Notes: generated by a model not told the origin, from the sequence alone. Counted from the first letter of the stretch, positions 26,181 through 39,881 are shown. The stretch: 64,000 nucleotides of DNA from Jacaranda mimosifolia (GCA_018894105.1 CM032119.1:12107246-12171245), one strand, 5' to 3'. Translations and numbers: made by a program.

Positions 26181-29112
26181 TGTAACACCTCTAAAATTCA
26201 GTATTTCAAAAAATAAGGATTTAGAAATTAAGCAATTGGATGGTTGGATTTTAAGGCTCAAAAAATAATGAAAAGGACTTGATTACAAATTGGCCCTTAA
26301 TTCGAAGAGACTTGATTGATCAAAGCTTGAAAACTTTGGGGTTTGCACGGAAGGATTGAAGTCAACTGTGGCAAAGCTGGGATTTAAATAATTCGAACGG
26401 CTCAATTGATTCAGGTTGTTTCTTTGTGGGCTGAATTAGAATTTTCCAAAACAACCTATATATTGGATATCTTCATTTTCGTCCCCATTTCCCTTTTTTC
26501 TTCTCTGCGTCACCCCTTCACCCCACGCGATTTCTTCCAACAGCCGAAATCTTCACTAACCAAACCATTTTTATTCTTCTTCTCCTCACCCGTAACTCGA
26601 TGATGTCACATGCACGGCGGTAATGGCGGGACTATCAGCATTTCTAAAGCTTGAAGCTTGACCATGATGAGGTTGACGAACGACGGTGTATCGGGGACGG
26701 AGGTGAGTTCTGGATGGTGGGGATTGAAGCCCTTAGCTCACTGGTTATCGTGGTACCCATACCCAAAGGTTAAATGCGGCGGTGATTGCGGAACAGAGGT
26801 GATCAGAGATGGTGGCGGGTTTGGTGCCTGTGACATTTAGGCGAGATTTGGCGGCGATTTTGGCTGTAAAACTTGAAACTAGTTGTGGTTTTGGATTCAG
26901 GAGGTTGAGGGAACAATTTGGTGGTGGTTTGGGTCAATTCCGATTAAGCAAATTCATGGGTAAAGGGAGTTAGATTATATATATTTATATATACGTATAT
27001 ATACATGCAATGTATAGTTACCTCTATTTGGATGTTGTAATGTGCCAAGAATGAGGATTGAGATATGATTTTGTATATGTATTCCCATGCATAGATTATG
27101 ACATGGCATAGTGGACCCGAATTAGGTATTATTAAATGATAAGTTTGGATTAATTAAGTTAATTAAGGGATTAAACTATAATTTTATGAAATTAGAATTT
27201 GAGAAATGATAATTGGGTGATTTGATATGATATGAAACTAAGACTCAATATATGCATGTGCCAATATAAGTTTAATAAACTGGATTGTATTATTTATGAG
27301 AATTTTGGGAATTATTGCGTATTGTAAGAGAAAACCCCGATTTTATGTATTTAAGACCCAAGTGGCATTAGTTAGGACTGATTATAAAGAATTAAGCTAT
27401 TATTGTGATTTTAGGACGATATTATGAGAATGATTAAATAATTGAGGATTAGTTTATGTTCCGTTATTAATATGATATGAAAACTGGGATTACTTTGGCA
27501 ATACCAACTTTATTAGTCATTTTGGGCCAATAGTACCGTGTAAGCCCTAAAGCTATTATATTAGTTGGTCAACTAGTGACTTTGGACTATTAATGGTTTA
27601 ATTAGATTACTAGAGTTGAATATGGATTGTGACTGTGAAAATATTATTTTGGATAGGTGACGACGACGTGGGTCCCGTAGAGCAGTGGGCGGCAACAGCT
27701 TCTTTTTGGGATACTGGAGGTGAGAGTCTGCCAATCTAGCACTTTATTTCACTTTTTAGTATTTATGATAAAACCCTGTGAGGGTTACTATTTTTGAACT
27801 GACTGTACTATTATTGAAATTCGTGATCTATTAAGATCTCTTTGATATTCTATTATCTAATCCGGACAACTCTGTGAGGGTTATTTCCATTATGATTCTA
27901 TTTCCTATTTGTTCTGGTGCCCAAAACGTTTATCTGATATATGTTATCTGTTCGTTCTGTTATCTGTACTGTTCTGATATCCGACTATCCTGTTATTCGA
28001 CTGTTCCACAATACTGTCTGTTATGCTATCTGCATGTTCTGATTTCTGTATTGTCCTATACAATTACTATTTACCTTGTAGGCATTATCATTATCTGGTA
28101 TTGGCGGTGCGCTAGGGATTTCCCCCTAGGCATCTGCCAACTGTTTATTGATCTGTTACTAAATGGAGAACTAAATAGCTAAGGGCTTGATTGGTACGCA
28201 AGGGATTTCCCCCTTAGTATCAACGGTAAGCTAGGGATTTCACCTTGGGTATCGGCATTGCGCTAGGGATTTCCCCCTGGGCATTGCAGGGCATGGGATA
28301 CGCAAGGGATTTCTCGATGGGTATTGGGTGGTGTGCTAGGGATTTTCCCCTGGGTATCGCTGTGCGCTGTACGCTCCGTATGGGCACAACCATGAGCCAA
28401 GCTGCCATGCTTTGGCATTACTGTCTGATTGTCTGGTATAAGGATAATCTGGTATGCATGACTAGTTATTTTCTGTTGGAATGCATATACTTCGGGTTAT
28501 TGCCTTATTTGATTGTTTCCTGTCTGTCTGAAATCTGCTCATGGAGTAATAAGATAGGAGAGTTTCTTGTTTTGCTATTGATATTATCTGATTCTGACTC
28601 TGTCTTTTTCCGTATGTTTAATTGATCTTACTGTAAATTTTGATTTGTTGACTTGATGTTTCCTCAATAGATCTCTACTGTTATCTTATTATTATTATTA
28701 TCCCTCACTAAGTCCTTTAGACTTACCTCCTGCATTATACTATTTGTTCAGACAGGTATAGGAGATGGAAAAAGCATTCTAAGCTGGAAGCGTGAATGAT
28801 GTATTTTATAATAGCATTTAGATATGTATATGTGCCTAGGTCTCTTTTGAACCCAAGGTTTCTTAACTTAGAATATTTGTGATATGTAAGTTTGAGTTGT
28901 GATCTCGAGTATGTAAATATTATGAATTATGATTCGAGGCAACTTATGACATGTACTTAAGAGATTGCGAACCTGTTAAGTTAAATCTGTTGATATTTAT
29001 TGTGATAGGTTTTGAATTGTTATTATGGGCCTTATCTGATGAATGAGTTTGAGATGTTAAGACTAAACTGTGTAGTATCTCTCTTTGGGGTTACCCTGAG
29101 TGGGGTGCTACA
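26181..29112 (+). mobile_element. Solo LTR, chromovirus (Tekay/Del-like) type, family 2
   Basis: It begins TGTAACACCTCTAAAATTC and ends GTGGGGTGCTACA. It is flanked by a perfect 5-bp duplication, TTAAC at 26,176-26,180 and 29,113-29,117. Its length is 2,932 bp and it has no gag or pol. It contains CCCTCACTAAGTCCTTTAGAC at about 28,702, the hallmark also seen inverted in the LTRs at 100 and 59,003, and a tandem array at 28.1-28.37 kb. Its right half is homologous to 59,003-60,542 in opposite orientation, so those two are one family. Small open frames on both strands at 28.2-28.6 kb come from the tandem array. Confidence 0.85.
28085..28370 (+). repeat. Degenerate tandem array with core GCTAGGGATTTCCCCCTGGG
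   Basis: The phrase (g)ctagggatttccccctgggcat, or a close variant (caagggatttctcgatgg, ctagggattttcccctggg), occurs about six times at spacings of roughly 35-70 bases. The same unit, reversed (gggagagtccctagcgcaccg), occurs at 59.73-59.90 kb in the sister LTR, so the array is a fixed property of this LTR family. Confidence 0.75.
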
Positions 29113-29901
29113 TTAACGAAGTATATTAATTTATATATATTAGTAACTAGTTTTAATTTTTTCTACAACAATTATTTGGTTTCTATTGTTTACACATTAG
29201 CAGCTAGTTAAATTTATCTTTACAATCATTATTTGGTTACTAAAACCTATATATTAGGGGCCAATTTAAGTTATTTTAGTAACAACCATTTGATTGTTAA
29301 TACATACATTTTTGCAACCAATTTAAATCATTTAAGCAAGCATTATTTGGTTTCTAATATATACATATTAGCAACCAATAGTTAATTTTTTGGCCAATAA
29401 ACCTTACAAATTTAGTAAGCATTGCGATATTATTAGAATAACTACAACCAATTATTTCGCTGCTAAAATAATCTTTAGCAATGACGCTGTGGCGGTCGCA
29501 ATGTGGTCGCTAAAGTATGTCAGTTAAGATAATTGTTGCAACTATTTAAAAGTTGTTGCAACGACGACATGGTCGCTAAACAATCATCTTTTACCAAGCA
29601 AAATGATGTGGTCACTGTAGTTGTAATTATAGCAACCATATTAATGTTTTAGCGACCATAGACTTTTACATTAGCTAGTAAAATATTTTGCTAATTATTC
29701 TACCTTTTAATGACCATTATTTGATGGTCGCTAAATATGTAATTTTTAGCATCCAAGAACTGGTCACTAAGTACTTTTAGTAGCTATCCTGTTGTGACCA
29801 CTTGTGACCACCCTTATTTTGGTCACTATAGGTTTTAATGACCATTGTTTTACTTTTAACAACCACCAATAATGATTGCTAAAGCTAATTTTTCTTGTAG
29901 T
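29113..29901 (+). mobile_element. CACTA element fragment (one end)
   Basis: The right end TTTTTCTTGTAGTG at about 29,888-29,901 is the inverted form of the CACTACAAGAAAA terminus of En/Spm-type elements. The body consists of diverged short repeats around TGGTCGCTAAA, GCAACCA and TATTTGGTTTCTA, the subterminal repeat style of these elements. The left end is missing, perhaps lost beside the solo LTR. No transposase is present. Confidence 0.6.
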
Positions 29902-31044
29902 GAGATGAAGGAATTAATTGGCTTGATTAATTTAAAGAGTTAAATTAATTCAATTAAATAATTTAATTATTTAATTGAAGCCAATTATAATTAATTCAAG
30001 TGTTGAATTAATTTAATTAAATAATGTGATTATTTAATTAAGATAAGAATTTGTAGAGACAAATTTATGGACCGTAAATTGGCATTAAAATTGAATTATA
30101 ATTAAGACAAATTTATGGACCATCTAGGCTAGAAGAGCATGATCTAGTATAATGGGATCGCACTAGACCATGTCTAGGTAGACCAATAGGATCATTTCAA
30201 TATGATGGAAAATGTTATCTTAATATATATATAAATATTCCATAAGATGGAAGATGTGAGTCTTATATATATAATGTATATATATAAGATTCCATGGTGA
30301 TAGAAGATGTGATAACAATATATAGGTGTATGTATATGCGAGGCACATTTTTTGAGCCAAATTTTGCCTATATATATCCTACAGTGGCCACCCCTTTACT
30401 CTTATCACTTGGCCATGTGTTGGCAAAATTCTAGTTCCAAAGTTAGCCTCTCTTCTAGTCTTCTTCTCCTTCCCAAAATGCTCTCTAGCCATCTTCTTCC
30501 TCCAAACTTTGAATATCATCTCTCGCTATCTTCTTCAAAGTGTAAAGATAACTTGGTGTGTGGATACCTTTGGAGAGCATTTGTTCTTCTAATTTTTGTG
30601 ATGCCTCTCCATTGTCAAGGTGTTGGCAAGATCCATTGGAGGTGTAGATCTATTTTGGAGTGGGATATTAGAAGAGTTCATTGCACCTTAAGAGAACATC
30701 TTCTACAAAAGGAGTGCTAGGCAAAGGTGTGTTTTCTAGCCAAATCCATTCATGATGCATGAGATGATCCTTTGGAGGAGACATTTAATGTGATTAAATG
30801 TTTAGCTTCCTATGTTGTTAATTGAATTTTTGAAATTCAAGCTTCTCCTCCTTGCAAATGTTCCTTCAGAAATAAGTGTCAGCCATTTGGTAGCATTTAC
30901 TAATAGTATTTATGGCTATCTAAATGTTCTAGTTATATTAGCTCAATTTAGTCTTTGTATTGAGGCATTTAAATGTACGATCCACTTTTCCTTTACCATC
31001 TATTTCATATTGCTAGATTTGCTATATACCTACCTCGACTAGGC
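29902..31044. other. Unassigned block, possibly an old LTR with a TATA box
   Basis: The left part is built of repeated AATTAATTTAATTAAATAAT. The middle has CCTATATATATCC at about 30,368 followed by a GC-richer tract (30,380-30,720) with a CT-rich stretch, a layout like the U3/R/U5 of a plant copia LTR. The 122-aa open frame at 30,352-30,720 has no recognisable domain. No LTR ends or duplication were found. Confidence 0.3.
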
Positions 31045-32349
31045 AACTTAAGGTCATATTCTGAACCTAATTTACATTTTTGACTTTCTAAGCACGTCAA
31101 TTCGATCAAACATTTTATCAATTCTAGGCCCAAATTTCATTTTTATCATTAGTACTCAATTTAACATTTTTAGTCCATAACCAATAAATTTAGACCAAAC
31201 CCATAGATTTAATACATTCCTCTATCATAATCAATTTTCATTCCCATTTTGCAATTTCGACTTCTCAATATCCCGATATGGCGTAACTAATTATTAATTA
31301 GGTCTTTTATAAGATTCTAGCTAACACATCATCTTATAATTAAAATTTTGACCGATAATTTTAGCCCATAATCACAATTTAGTTTGATTACCTAAATTTA
31401 CATCAGTAATCAACTTAACATTTTAATCGAACTAAATAAGGAAATATTAGACTGTTTAAATGGAATTTTACCCAATTAACCATATTTCGAGTCAATTCAA
31501 GGCATGAAACCCATCCATATGCACTCGAATCACCATCCTGAAGATTCTACCCTCAATTTGTCAGAGTGCCGCTGCCGGAATCTGGAGTTGACTACATTGG
31601 CAGGTTTGCCTTGATGCAAGGAACATAACCCCTCAATCAAGTTTGAATCAAACACCGAATGGTTGGTTAATTTCATGAAAAATTATCAGCCCAGCCCCCG
31701 AACGCCGCCACTCTGTTTTCCTAATTCCTCCTTTATCGATGACAAAAACATGAAATTGAGGCTTCCAAGACCTTCTACTCATTAAGCCCATCAGTTTACA
31801 CCCTTCGACTATGAGCTTTAGCCGCCAGAACCATCGTGACTGCTACTATCCGCCGCCATCCGCTTCGTTCTTCAAATTATCGCCGTTGCGGGGGTGATTT
31901 GTGATGATGGGTGTTGGTGTTTTCGTCTTAGTGAGGGAACGGTAATGGATGGTTTATCTTAAGGTTTTTTGGGCAACGGTGAAGTGGGTATGGGGGGAAG
32001 AAAGCTGGGCACATCTGAGAGAATTAGACAAAGTGAAAGGACCTCATTTTATACTTTTTATTTTTCTCAAATTGCATTTCAGCCCCCAAAATTCTTCCTC
32101 AATTCCAAATTTGATCCCCTAGCTTCCTGAGTGCCTACATTGACCCTCAACTTTTCAATTGACTTCCTTATCTTTTTTAACTCATACATTGGCCTACCGA
32201 TCTCTTTAGTTTTTGTAATTAAATCCTATTTAATTAATTTTCTAACCCCTCAAACTTCCTAACGTTGCATTAAGACCCCATAGATTTTAAATATAACTCA
32301 TTTGTATCCTATCAAATTTTAATATTGTCATTTGGCCTTAATTAATTTA

Positions 32350-32627
32350 AGGGGAAAATGTATTTTTAGCCCCTCGAAAAAATAATTTTGGTGGTTTACC
32401 CCCCTGTAAAAAAAAGGTTAAAATATTGTCTTGTGTTTTTAAAAATGAGTGAAAACCCCCCCTGAGACCATAAATGGAGTGCACGTGCCCAAAAATGCGA
32501 GTGGTTGTGATTTTTTATAGATAAAATGACTATTATGTCTTTAGTATATCAACCATTGGATCTTTTTTTCATAGGGGGGTAAACCGCCTATTTCGTATTA
32601 TACAGGGGGGTAAAAAGATTTTAGCCC
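32350..32627. mobile_element. Foldback MITE with about 57-bp inverted repeats
   Basis: The left arm (AGGGGAAAATGTATTTTTAG up to GTGGTTTACCCCCCT) matches the reverse complement of the right arm (AGGGCTAAAATCTTTTTAC up to GCGGTTTACCCCCCT) over about 57 bp. The spacer is about 165 bp. The exact ends and target duplication are ambiguous because of flanking TA runs. Confidence 0.7.
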
Positions 32628-32639
32628 TATATATATATG

Positions 32640-33800
32640 TGTTATAAATAATTATATATGCAATTTTATATGCATATGTAATTTTGTACATATACATGTA
32701 TATAATTTTTTATAAATATTATATAGTAATTTGATTTATATAAATATGTTATATATTTTATAAATATGAAATTATTTAGCTTTGATAATTATATATATAT
32801 GTATGTATATATAATTTTATAAATATGTATATAGATATGTTATAAATAATTTTTTATATATATGTATTTATATAATTTTATAAATAATAAATAGTATTTA
32901 ATATATATATGTTATGAATAATTTTATATGCATATATGTATATAATTTTATATATATGTGATTATATATATGCATGTATATAATTTTTTATATAATTATA
33001 TAGTATTTGATATATATGAATATGTTTTATATTTTATAAATATGAAATTATCTAGTTTTATAATTTTATATATGTATATGTATGTATATATAATTTTATA
33101 AATATTAAATAATATTTAATTTATATAAATATGATATATGTTTCATAAATATAAAATTATTTAATTTTAGATTAGAAAAAGGAAAAAAATATTTTATATA
33201 TATGTATATAGATACGTCATAAATAATTTTATATACGTATATAGATATGTCATAAATAATTATATGTATACATATATACACATATGTACATATAATTTTT
33301 TAAATAATAAATAGTATTTAATGTATATAAATATGTTATGAATAATTTTATATGCATAAATGTGTATATATATATAATTTTATATATATGCATGTATATT
33401 ATTTCTTATAAATATTATATAGTATTTGATTTATATAAATATGTTATATATTTTATAAATATGAAATTATTTAGTTTTGATAATTCTATATATATGTATG
33501 TATATATAATTTTATAAATATTAAATAGTATTTAATTTATATAAATATGTTATATATTTCATAATATAAAATTATTTAATTTTAGATTAAACAAAAGAAA
33601 AAGAAATATATATATGTATATATATTATACGTATGTAGATATGTTATAAATAATTTTATATACACATATATATTATGCATATAGGTATTTATATAATTTT
33701 TTATATGTATATAATTTTATATATATGTATGGATATATGATTTTATAAATATTAGATAGTATTTAATTTAGATTAAATAAATATAAAGTAATTATATATA
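32640..33800. repeat. AT-rich tandem array, about 417-bp higher-order unit
   Basis: ATAAATATGAAATTA occurs at 32,760, 33,037 and 33,456. The companion phrase ATAAAATTATTTAATTTTAG occurs at about 33,150 and 33,563. The last two units are therefore about 417 bp apart, and the first is shortened to about 277 bp. The units are made of TATATATGTATATAATTTTATAAAT-type words. Confidence 0.65.
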
Positions 33801-34495
33801 TGAGGGTATTTTCGTTCTTTCAACAGAAAATTCAACTCAAATAGACGGACTTCTTTTAAATTTTGTACCCATGGATCGGGGTTGTTACACATATGCATAT
33901 TGGCATGCAATTTTTATGTGTAAATATCCCAAAAATATTGTTCATTAATTCCCAATGAAAATAATACATTGAAACAATTGGGTCAAAAAATATCTCTCTG
34001 TTATCCTATGTTTTTTTTAGGTGCATAATTTATTCTTTTGAACAACTTATCACACTCTACACAAACGTTATAATTAAACACTCCATGGGACAAATTTTAA
34101 TTCAGCCAGAATGCCAATTTTTGCTAGAAACTCAATTTCCAGACTTGAATTTCGAAAAATCATATCTATTTCATGTTAAATATGTTTTTGATGGGTGATA
34201 TATTGTTTCGAACCTCTTTTCATGCACTACAAGATGATCTAAATCATAAAAAAAAAAAAAAAAAAAAAATTAGGTTTGATTTTTTTTAATTAAAAAAAAT
34301 CTCAAACTTAGATTCAAATTTTCTCTCAAACTGCTTATCTCTTTTTCACTAAATTTTAACCACATGATACACATACCAAGATTTACATATAGTGAAAAAT
34401 ACATCCTTAATTTTTATGCTTCCAAAAAAATTATTAATGTAAGCATAAAAACTCTACGCAATTTGATCAAATCAATAGGTGAGAATGAGCCCTAT

Positions 34496-34509
34496 TGACT
34501 CCAATACCA
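34496..34509 (-). promoter_or_regulatory. Copia primer binding site
   Basis: The minus strand reads TGGTATTGGAGTCA one base inside the LTR end (..CCGACA, A, TGGTAT..). It is close to TGGTATCAGAGCC, the initiator tRNA-Met complement used by most plant copia elements, with a few changes. Its side of the LTR fixes the element as minus strand and this LTR as the 5' one. Confidence 0.6.
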
Positions 34510-34510
34510 T

Positions 34511-35319
34511 TGTCGGAAATAATTTCATATAAGCAACTAATATCCATATAGAATCAAAATGGATAGTTCAATATTACCTTTTGACTAGCAGAAGTTTCAT
34601 GAATACCATCCCAGGTCGAAGCTCGCCTACAAGCCTCTAACTGCACATGGACTCCGAGTTTCTTGATTTGATCATCGATCTCCCAATTATAAACTCCATG
34701 TCCTTATAACTTTAAAAGGCTATCTTAATCTCTACTCGGTTTGTGAGATTGCTACGAGAGATTCCACAAATTTACACGCCTTAAACCCTCGAAGACTATT
34801 TGGTGATACTCCAAGAAAAATTGACAGAGAAAAATTATGAATATAGAGAGAGTATAAGAAGAGAGTGAATACTAAAGTTGTGTATAAAACTCTTAGGAAG
34901 AGGTAGGAGTGTAAACGGATATTAAATGGATCAGATACACTATTTTCATATTCGTATTCGTTTAACTTTTCGAATATTTGAATACGAATACGGATTTAAC
35001 GGATATTTAAAAATAATATCCAAATTCATATTCGTCGAATATCGGTCGAATTCGAATATATTCGTATTTGATTATAATTATTCAAATTTATTCATATTTT
35101 ATTAAACTTATCCATATTCAAATTATTTTTTATATTCATATTCGATAATAATTATTTAGATATTTATTTGCAAATATCCAAATATGTGAATCTATAAACC
35201 TATAACAAATACATATTTTAATTAATAGAAGAAACTATATAATTTCATTAAAAAGAAAGCAATCAAACAAATAACATAATTTCTAATTTCTAATTGACTT
35301 TATAATTGATTATTAGTAC

Positions 35320-35356
<37 letters not shown>

Positions 35357-35971
35357 CATTTAAATATATTAATTATAAAGTCAACCAATAATAATCATGA
35401 TGATTAACTTTATTCTTCAATTTTTTTCTCTATTTTACAATAATTTTTAAAATTTATTCGTTTTTCTTCTCAATTATTCAATTATAATTTATATATATAC
35501 ATATATGAATTATGATATTTTTATTAAAAAATATAAATAATATATTATTTAATAAATATATTCGGAGCAGATATTAAATGGATTGGATACGCATTTACCA
35601 TATCCGTATCCATTTATAATTAGATATTTACTAATCAAATACAGATAATATCCGCTTTAAACAGATGCAGATAAATTTTGTATAAATGGAAATGAATGCG
35701 AACGGTAAATGAATCTTCAAATATTCATTTATAGCCCTAGGAAGAGGGCATGTTTATAAGTGAGTCTTCCAAGAGTCCGATGGATAATACTTATCACACA
35801 TAAGGGAGAGTTATCCTCCTAAATATGGATGAGTGTCATTTATCCACATCTCTTCACAAGGAAGGGTTCTAATCAAATAGGAATTACAATTCTTTCTAGA
35901 TGTAAATGAGATCCATCCAAGTATGGATCTCTATTGGGTCAAGGGTCCAAGATCCGACCCAATTTATAACA
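34511..35971 (-). repeat. 5' LTR of the copia element, split by a hAT MITE
   Basis: On the minus strand it starts TGTTATAAATTGGGTCGG and ends TTATTTCCGACA, so it has TG..CA ends. Without the MITE (34,904-35,739) it is about 617 bp and collinear with the split LTR at 12,487-17,001. Confidence 0.65.
34904..35739 (+). mobile_element. Non-autonomous hAT-type MITE, copy 2 (836 bp)
   Basis: It starts TAGGAGTGTAAACGGATATT and ends CATTTATAGCCCTA, with a perfect 8-bp duplication GGAAGAGG at 34,896-34,903 and 35,740-35,747. It is the inverted homologue of 4737-5537. It has an (AAT)n microsatellite at about 35,320-35,354. No coding capacity. Confidence 0.85.
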
Positions 35972-35976
35972 CTAAC

Positions 35977-38900
35977 TATTTGTAATATTGTTAAATAGTG
36001 CCAAAATCTAGTTACAGTTTAGGTATTTATTTAATTGGGGCCACCATAATAATGCGCATTTATATTGATCATGAAACTATTGGCTAATAGCAAAGAATAG
36101 GTTGCCCTACTGACAAATGGATTTTCGTGATGGAATGACAAACTAATTGATGTGCTTGACCGAAAACAATAAAGATAATAATGGAAATGCACAAATTTCA
36201 TATGCAAACTAATTGTTTTAATGGATTCTCTAGATTTTTTTTCTCAATTCTATATTTTTCTACTCTATTCCCAAAAAAAGATTAATATTAATTAACAACT
36301 CAAAATACAGAAACGAAACGAAATTTCAATATTCGATGCTGATGCTGCTGATAAGGCTTCATACAACTTCATGGATTCAAGATGAACTTAATTATATATT
36401 AAGATTTCAGTTGAATAAGTACTCCCTTGAACATTCCCTAGAGGTAACCTAACAATATATACTTGGTGCCATTAGAACGGTGGGCTGAAATCGCATGTCT
36501 AAATGTACTCGGAATACTATTTATTACATGATCCTATTTGTTCTAGGATATGGAGGTGCAAGATTGTCCTTACAACTATGATAATTGTGCATATTCACGT
36601 GATTCTCTATTTTTTCTTTGCTCATAAAAGATACCAAAATCAGAGGCTAAATTAATGTATTTCGATACATCCAATGGTGGCTGCACGCTCTTAATTAGTA
36701 CAAAATTAAATAATTTGTACCACAAATTAATATAGGTACATCCTATGGTTTTTACTGATCCTTATTATGAACCATATGACTAACGTAATGTAGGTACATC
36801 CAATGGTTGGCTTAAGTCTTTAGTGCAAATTAACTTGTATGACCAATTGGATTCTGTGCGTTGATCTTTGCAATAGGAGAATGTTGGCCCTACAACAACA
36901 TGATATAAAGTGGAAGGACGGGTAGGTAAGTTATGGAGGGTGCCCAAACACAAGCGGATTGTGATTCGTGAAAGCTAGCGTCAAATATCAAAATATTATA
37001 AGAGTGAAACTAATTAATTATAAGAGCATGATATAGAAAAACAATGAACTAATTACTATAACATATATATATATATATATATTTATTTAATAAATATATA
37101 GCTAGGTGTCGCCTCCCAAATTATATTTGCAAATTATTTAACATAATAAACTCAAATTCAATGATTACTATCTTTACACGGGCTTGAGAATGATCAATGT
37201 GGTGATTACTTAAAATTAAGATTATTCAAAAATTCTAACTGATCAACTTCATTTTAGAAATAACAACTCCATGGGATAGATTTTGCATATTTTTTCTATC
37301 TTTTTTTGGGTCAAATTCCAAAATTTCTCGACACTAATCACCAACATCTATTTTCGATACCTTCTTCTTTCAATATGCCCTATATATCTTTATTATTGTT
37401 AATGATCGATTGCACACATCATCATTGGTAATAGAGTTTGCTATAGAACCTTTTTATGATATAACAGTAAATTAGTAAATAAAAAATTTGTCATTTTTTG
37501 AAATATAAAAATTTTAGAATAAAGAGCAGCTCTGATTCTTATGAACGTAGAGGCTAGAGCAAGCTTGGAGTACTATCCCTAAGTGAAATTTTCGTAATTT
37601 AGACTTGGGCTGTTGCGTACCGTTTTATGCCCATGCTACTTAAGAGTGATGTAGAACTGGATCAGCCTATGATTATGAATGGGAGGTGCTCTAATTTCAT
37701 GTCTTTGACTGGCAAAATTATTATTGGAGTCTTGTATCTTAATCTATTTTTAGATTCAGAACTTAATAATTAATAAAATTTAATAAGTTAAATTGCAACA
37801 TACCTCGTCAGAAAAATAAAATGGGCAGAAAATTCTCTATAAAAAACAATAAATATCGCACCACTCTATGCTTTTAAAAGTGTAGCTCATTGTCTTCCTT
37901 TAGTCATTCGCTTTCAGTTTTTGAATGTGAGGACAAAAATATTTTCTAGATTCTCTATTTTAATTTATATTTCATTTTCTATGTCATTTTCATAAATTTA
38001 TATGACATGTGTATTAAATATTTCTTTATAAAAATAATTGATTGAGAATCAAATAAACTTGACATATATATATATATATATCATATTAAAATAAAAGATG
38101 AAACATGAAATACAATAGAGGATCCAAAGTGCAAAAATACCTACAGACAAAAGGTATCTTTTTACTATTTTATTGTGGTCAAAGTAACATAATCCAAATA
38201 AACGAAAGAGGGGGAAATGATTTCATATATTGTTTTTTTTTTTAATAATTTGGTATAAAAGAAAATTCATTGTCTTATAAAGTTTTGATATTTTGTGGAT
38301 TTTGGTTTTAAAATCAAAATTATGAATTGTATATATTTGTTTTAAATTCTTAATTTTAAAATTTTATATGCATATATTCCTATTTATTATTTAATTACAA
38401 TACTATTTTTTATGTTTTAGTTATCAAATTTAAAAAATTTGAATAAAAAATGAAAATCTGATTTCATTTAAGTTTATATTATTCATTGTATTGATATTAA
38501 TTGTCAGTTTCATAAATAATTTGATTTTACATTACTTATTATTTTGATATCTAATTTAGCATTGTTTGACTAATGATATAATATATAGTTATTCAAAGAA
38601 TTTGGTATAAATAAACACTCAGTTAAAATATTGTTTGATGATATTTAATTGTTAGTATTATGAAATTTTGCTGTTCTGTAGGATATTTATTCTGAACTAA
38701 TGCCAAATATAAAATTATTAATCGTATATGTATATATATATATATATTAATTTATAATACTTAATTTTTAAGTTTTATGTGCATGTATTTCTGTTCATTA
38801 TTTAATCAATATATATTTTTCTATGTTTTAGTTACCAAAGTTAAAATTAATAATAAAAAATGCACATGTGATTTTTTTTCTTTATTTTTGTGTTGTTTAT

Positions 38901-39057
38901 CTTTTGTATTAAAACTATTGGTTACCAAATTGCTGCAGTAAACAAAAAATCAAAATAAATTTAATAACTAAATCAAATCTAATGAAAAAATAATCATTTG
39001 ATATTCAATAAGTTATTTACATAATAAAATAAGAAAAAATAAAAAGAGATAAAAATA
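35977..39057. other. AT-rich intergenic DNA, no gene recognised
   Basis: There is no open frame of note on either strand. It contains (TA)n runs at about 37,063-37,083 and 38,063-38,081 and several T- or A-rich tracts. Short dispersed phrases such as AGGTACATCCTATGGTT / AGGTACATCCAATGGTT (about 36,735 and 36,793) are near-repeats about 58 bp apart. I see no element ends. Confidence 0.5.
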
Positions 39058-39863
39058 TGATATGGGATGACCTAATAGCCCCAACCTAAAGACTATATAC
39101 CCAAAAGTATACCATCAAACCTATTTCATCCTCGGGACAAATCACGCTGTCGACCTTGGTTGACCCCTCACGCTTCTTTTTAAAGGGCGTGCTGAACAAC
39201 GCAGGTGTCATTCGACTAGGCCGCGGTCCGAAGTCAGATGCTCAACTCATTCGACCATAATGTTCGGCTACCTCTTCCACAGGTCGTCAACCCACCCTGA
39301 GGTCGACCCCATTGCTGACCAGCGAGGTTGATTCACTACAGGATCCTTTCTCTACCGTATTAAATGCCATGACAGGCAGCATGCCTCTGCATTAATGGCA
39401 CACGCAGCCCTAGTACAGTCCATACTACCGCGCCAGGCAGAGGGCGCGCCTCTAGTGTACTATTCCATCCATGAAACCTGGAGATAAAGCCACCTGGAAT
39501 AGAACAAGAATGGGAGATGACCTAAAGCCCCCCATACAAGGACAAGAACCCTTTTTGTAGGATAAGGGCATCTCAGAAAAATCCCTCACCTGGGGAAGGC
39601 TATAAATAGCCCTTTTCTAGGCTCACAAAAGGTATGCCATTCTATACTAAAAAGCCCACACTCTGTTGCTCATTTTATCTGATCATTCTCATACTAACTT
39701 GAGCGTTAGAGTGCCATAGCAGAGGGCACCTCAACTAGCCTGACGTTTGCTCGTGGTTGCGGGATTCAGCCCAAGTCTCTGTAGAGCTCATTTATTCGAT
39801 CAAACAGGTCGATTCACCCAGATTCTATTCCAATCCAGTTATATACGATTTTTACCCTCATCA
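39058..39863 (+). repeat. 5' LTR of the Tat element, with TATA box
   Basis: It is 806 bp long. A TATA box, CTATAAATAG, lies at about 39,600-39,609, inside the block GGGGAAGGCTATAAATAGCCC, and marks the likely U3 promoter. Stretches such as GCATTAAATGCC and GACAGGCAGCATGCC are shared with the 3' LTR and with the second Tat element at 60.5 kb. Confidence 0.9.
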
Positions 39864-39865
39864 TT

Positions 39866-39881
39866 TGGCGCCGTCTGAGGG
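39866..39881 (+). promoter_or_regulatory. Primer binding site of the Tat element
   Basis: TGGCGCCGTCTGAGGG starts two bases after the LTR end. TGGCGCCG-type sites are usual in Tat/Athila elements, where a tRNA primes minus-strand synthesis. The exact tRNA was not determined. Confidence 0.8.

Larger units (their letters stand above)
31045..33889 (-). mobile_element. Chromovirus-type LTR, 5'-truncated on the left, with insertions
   Basis: The right end (..CGGGGTTGTTACA) and the CT-rich segment 32,040-32,340 (runs of AATTTxxTCCCC.., TTGACCCTCAA) match the layout of the right part of the LTR at 100-3433. The TGTAAC end expected on the left is not found, so the LTR is truncated. A small foldback MITE (32,350-32,627) and an AT-rich tandem array (32,640-33,800) sit inside it. 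Confidence 0.5.

Noticed and set aside
28220..28625. Open frames on both strands at 28.2-28.6 kb
   Set aside because: They overlap the LTR tandem array. Near-palindromic repeats without stops open both strands, and there is no conserved domain.
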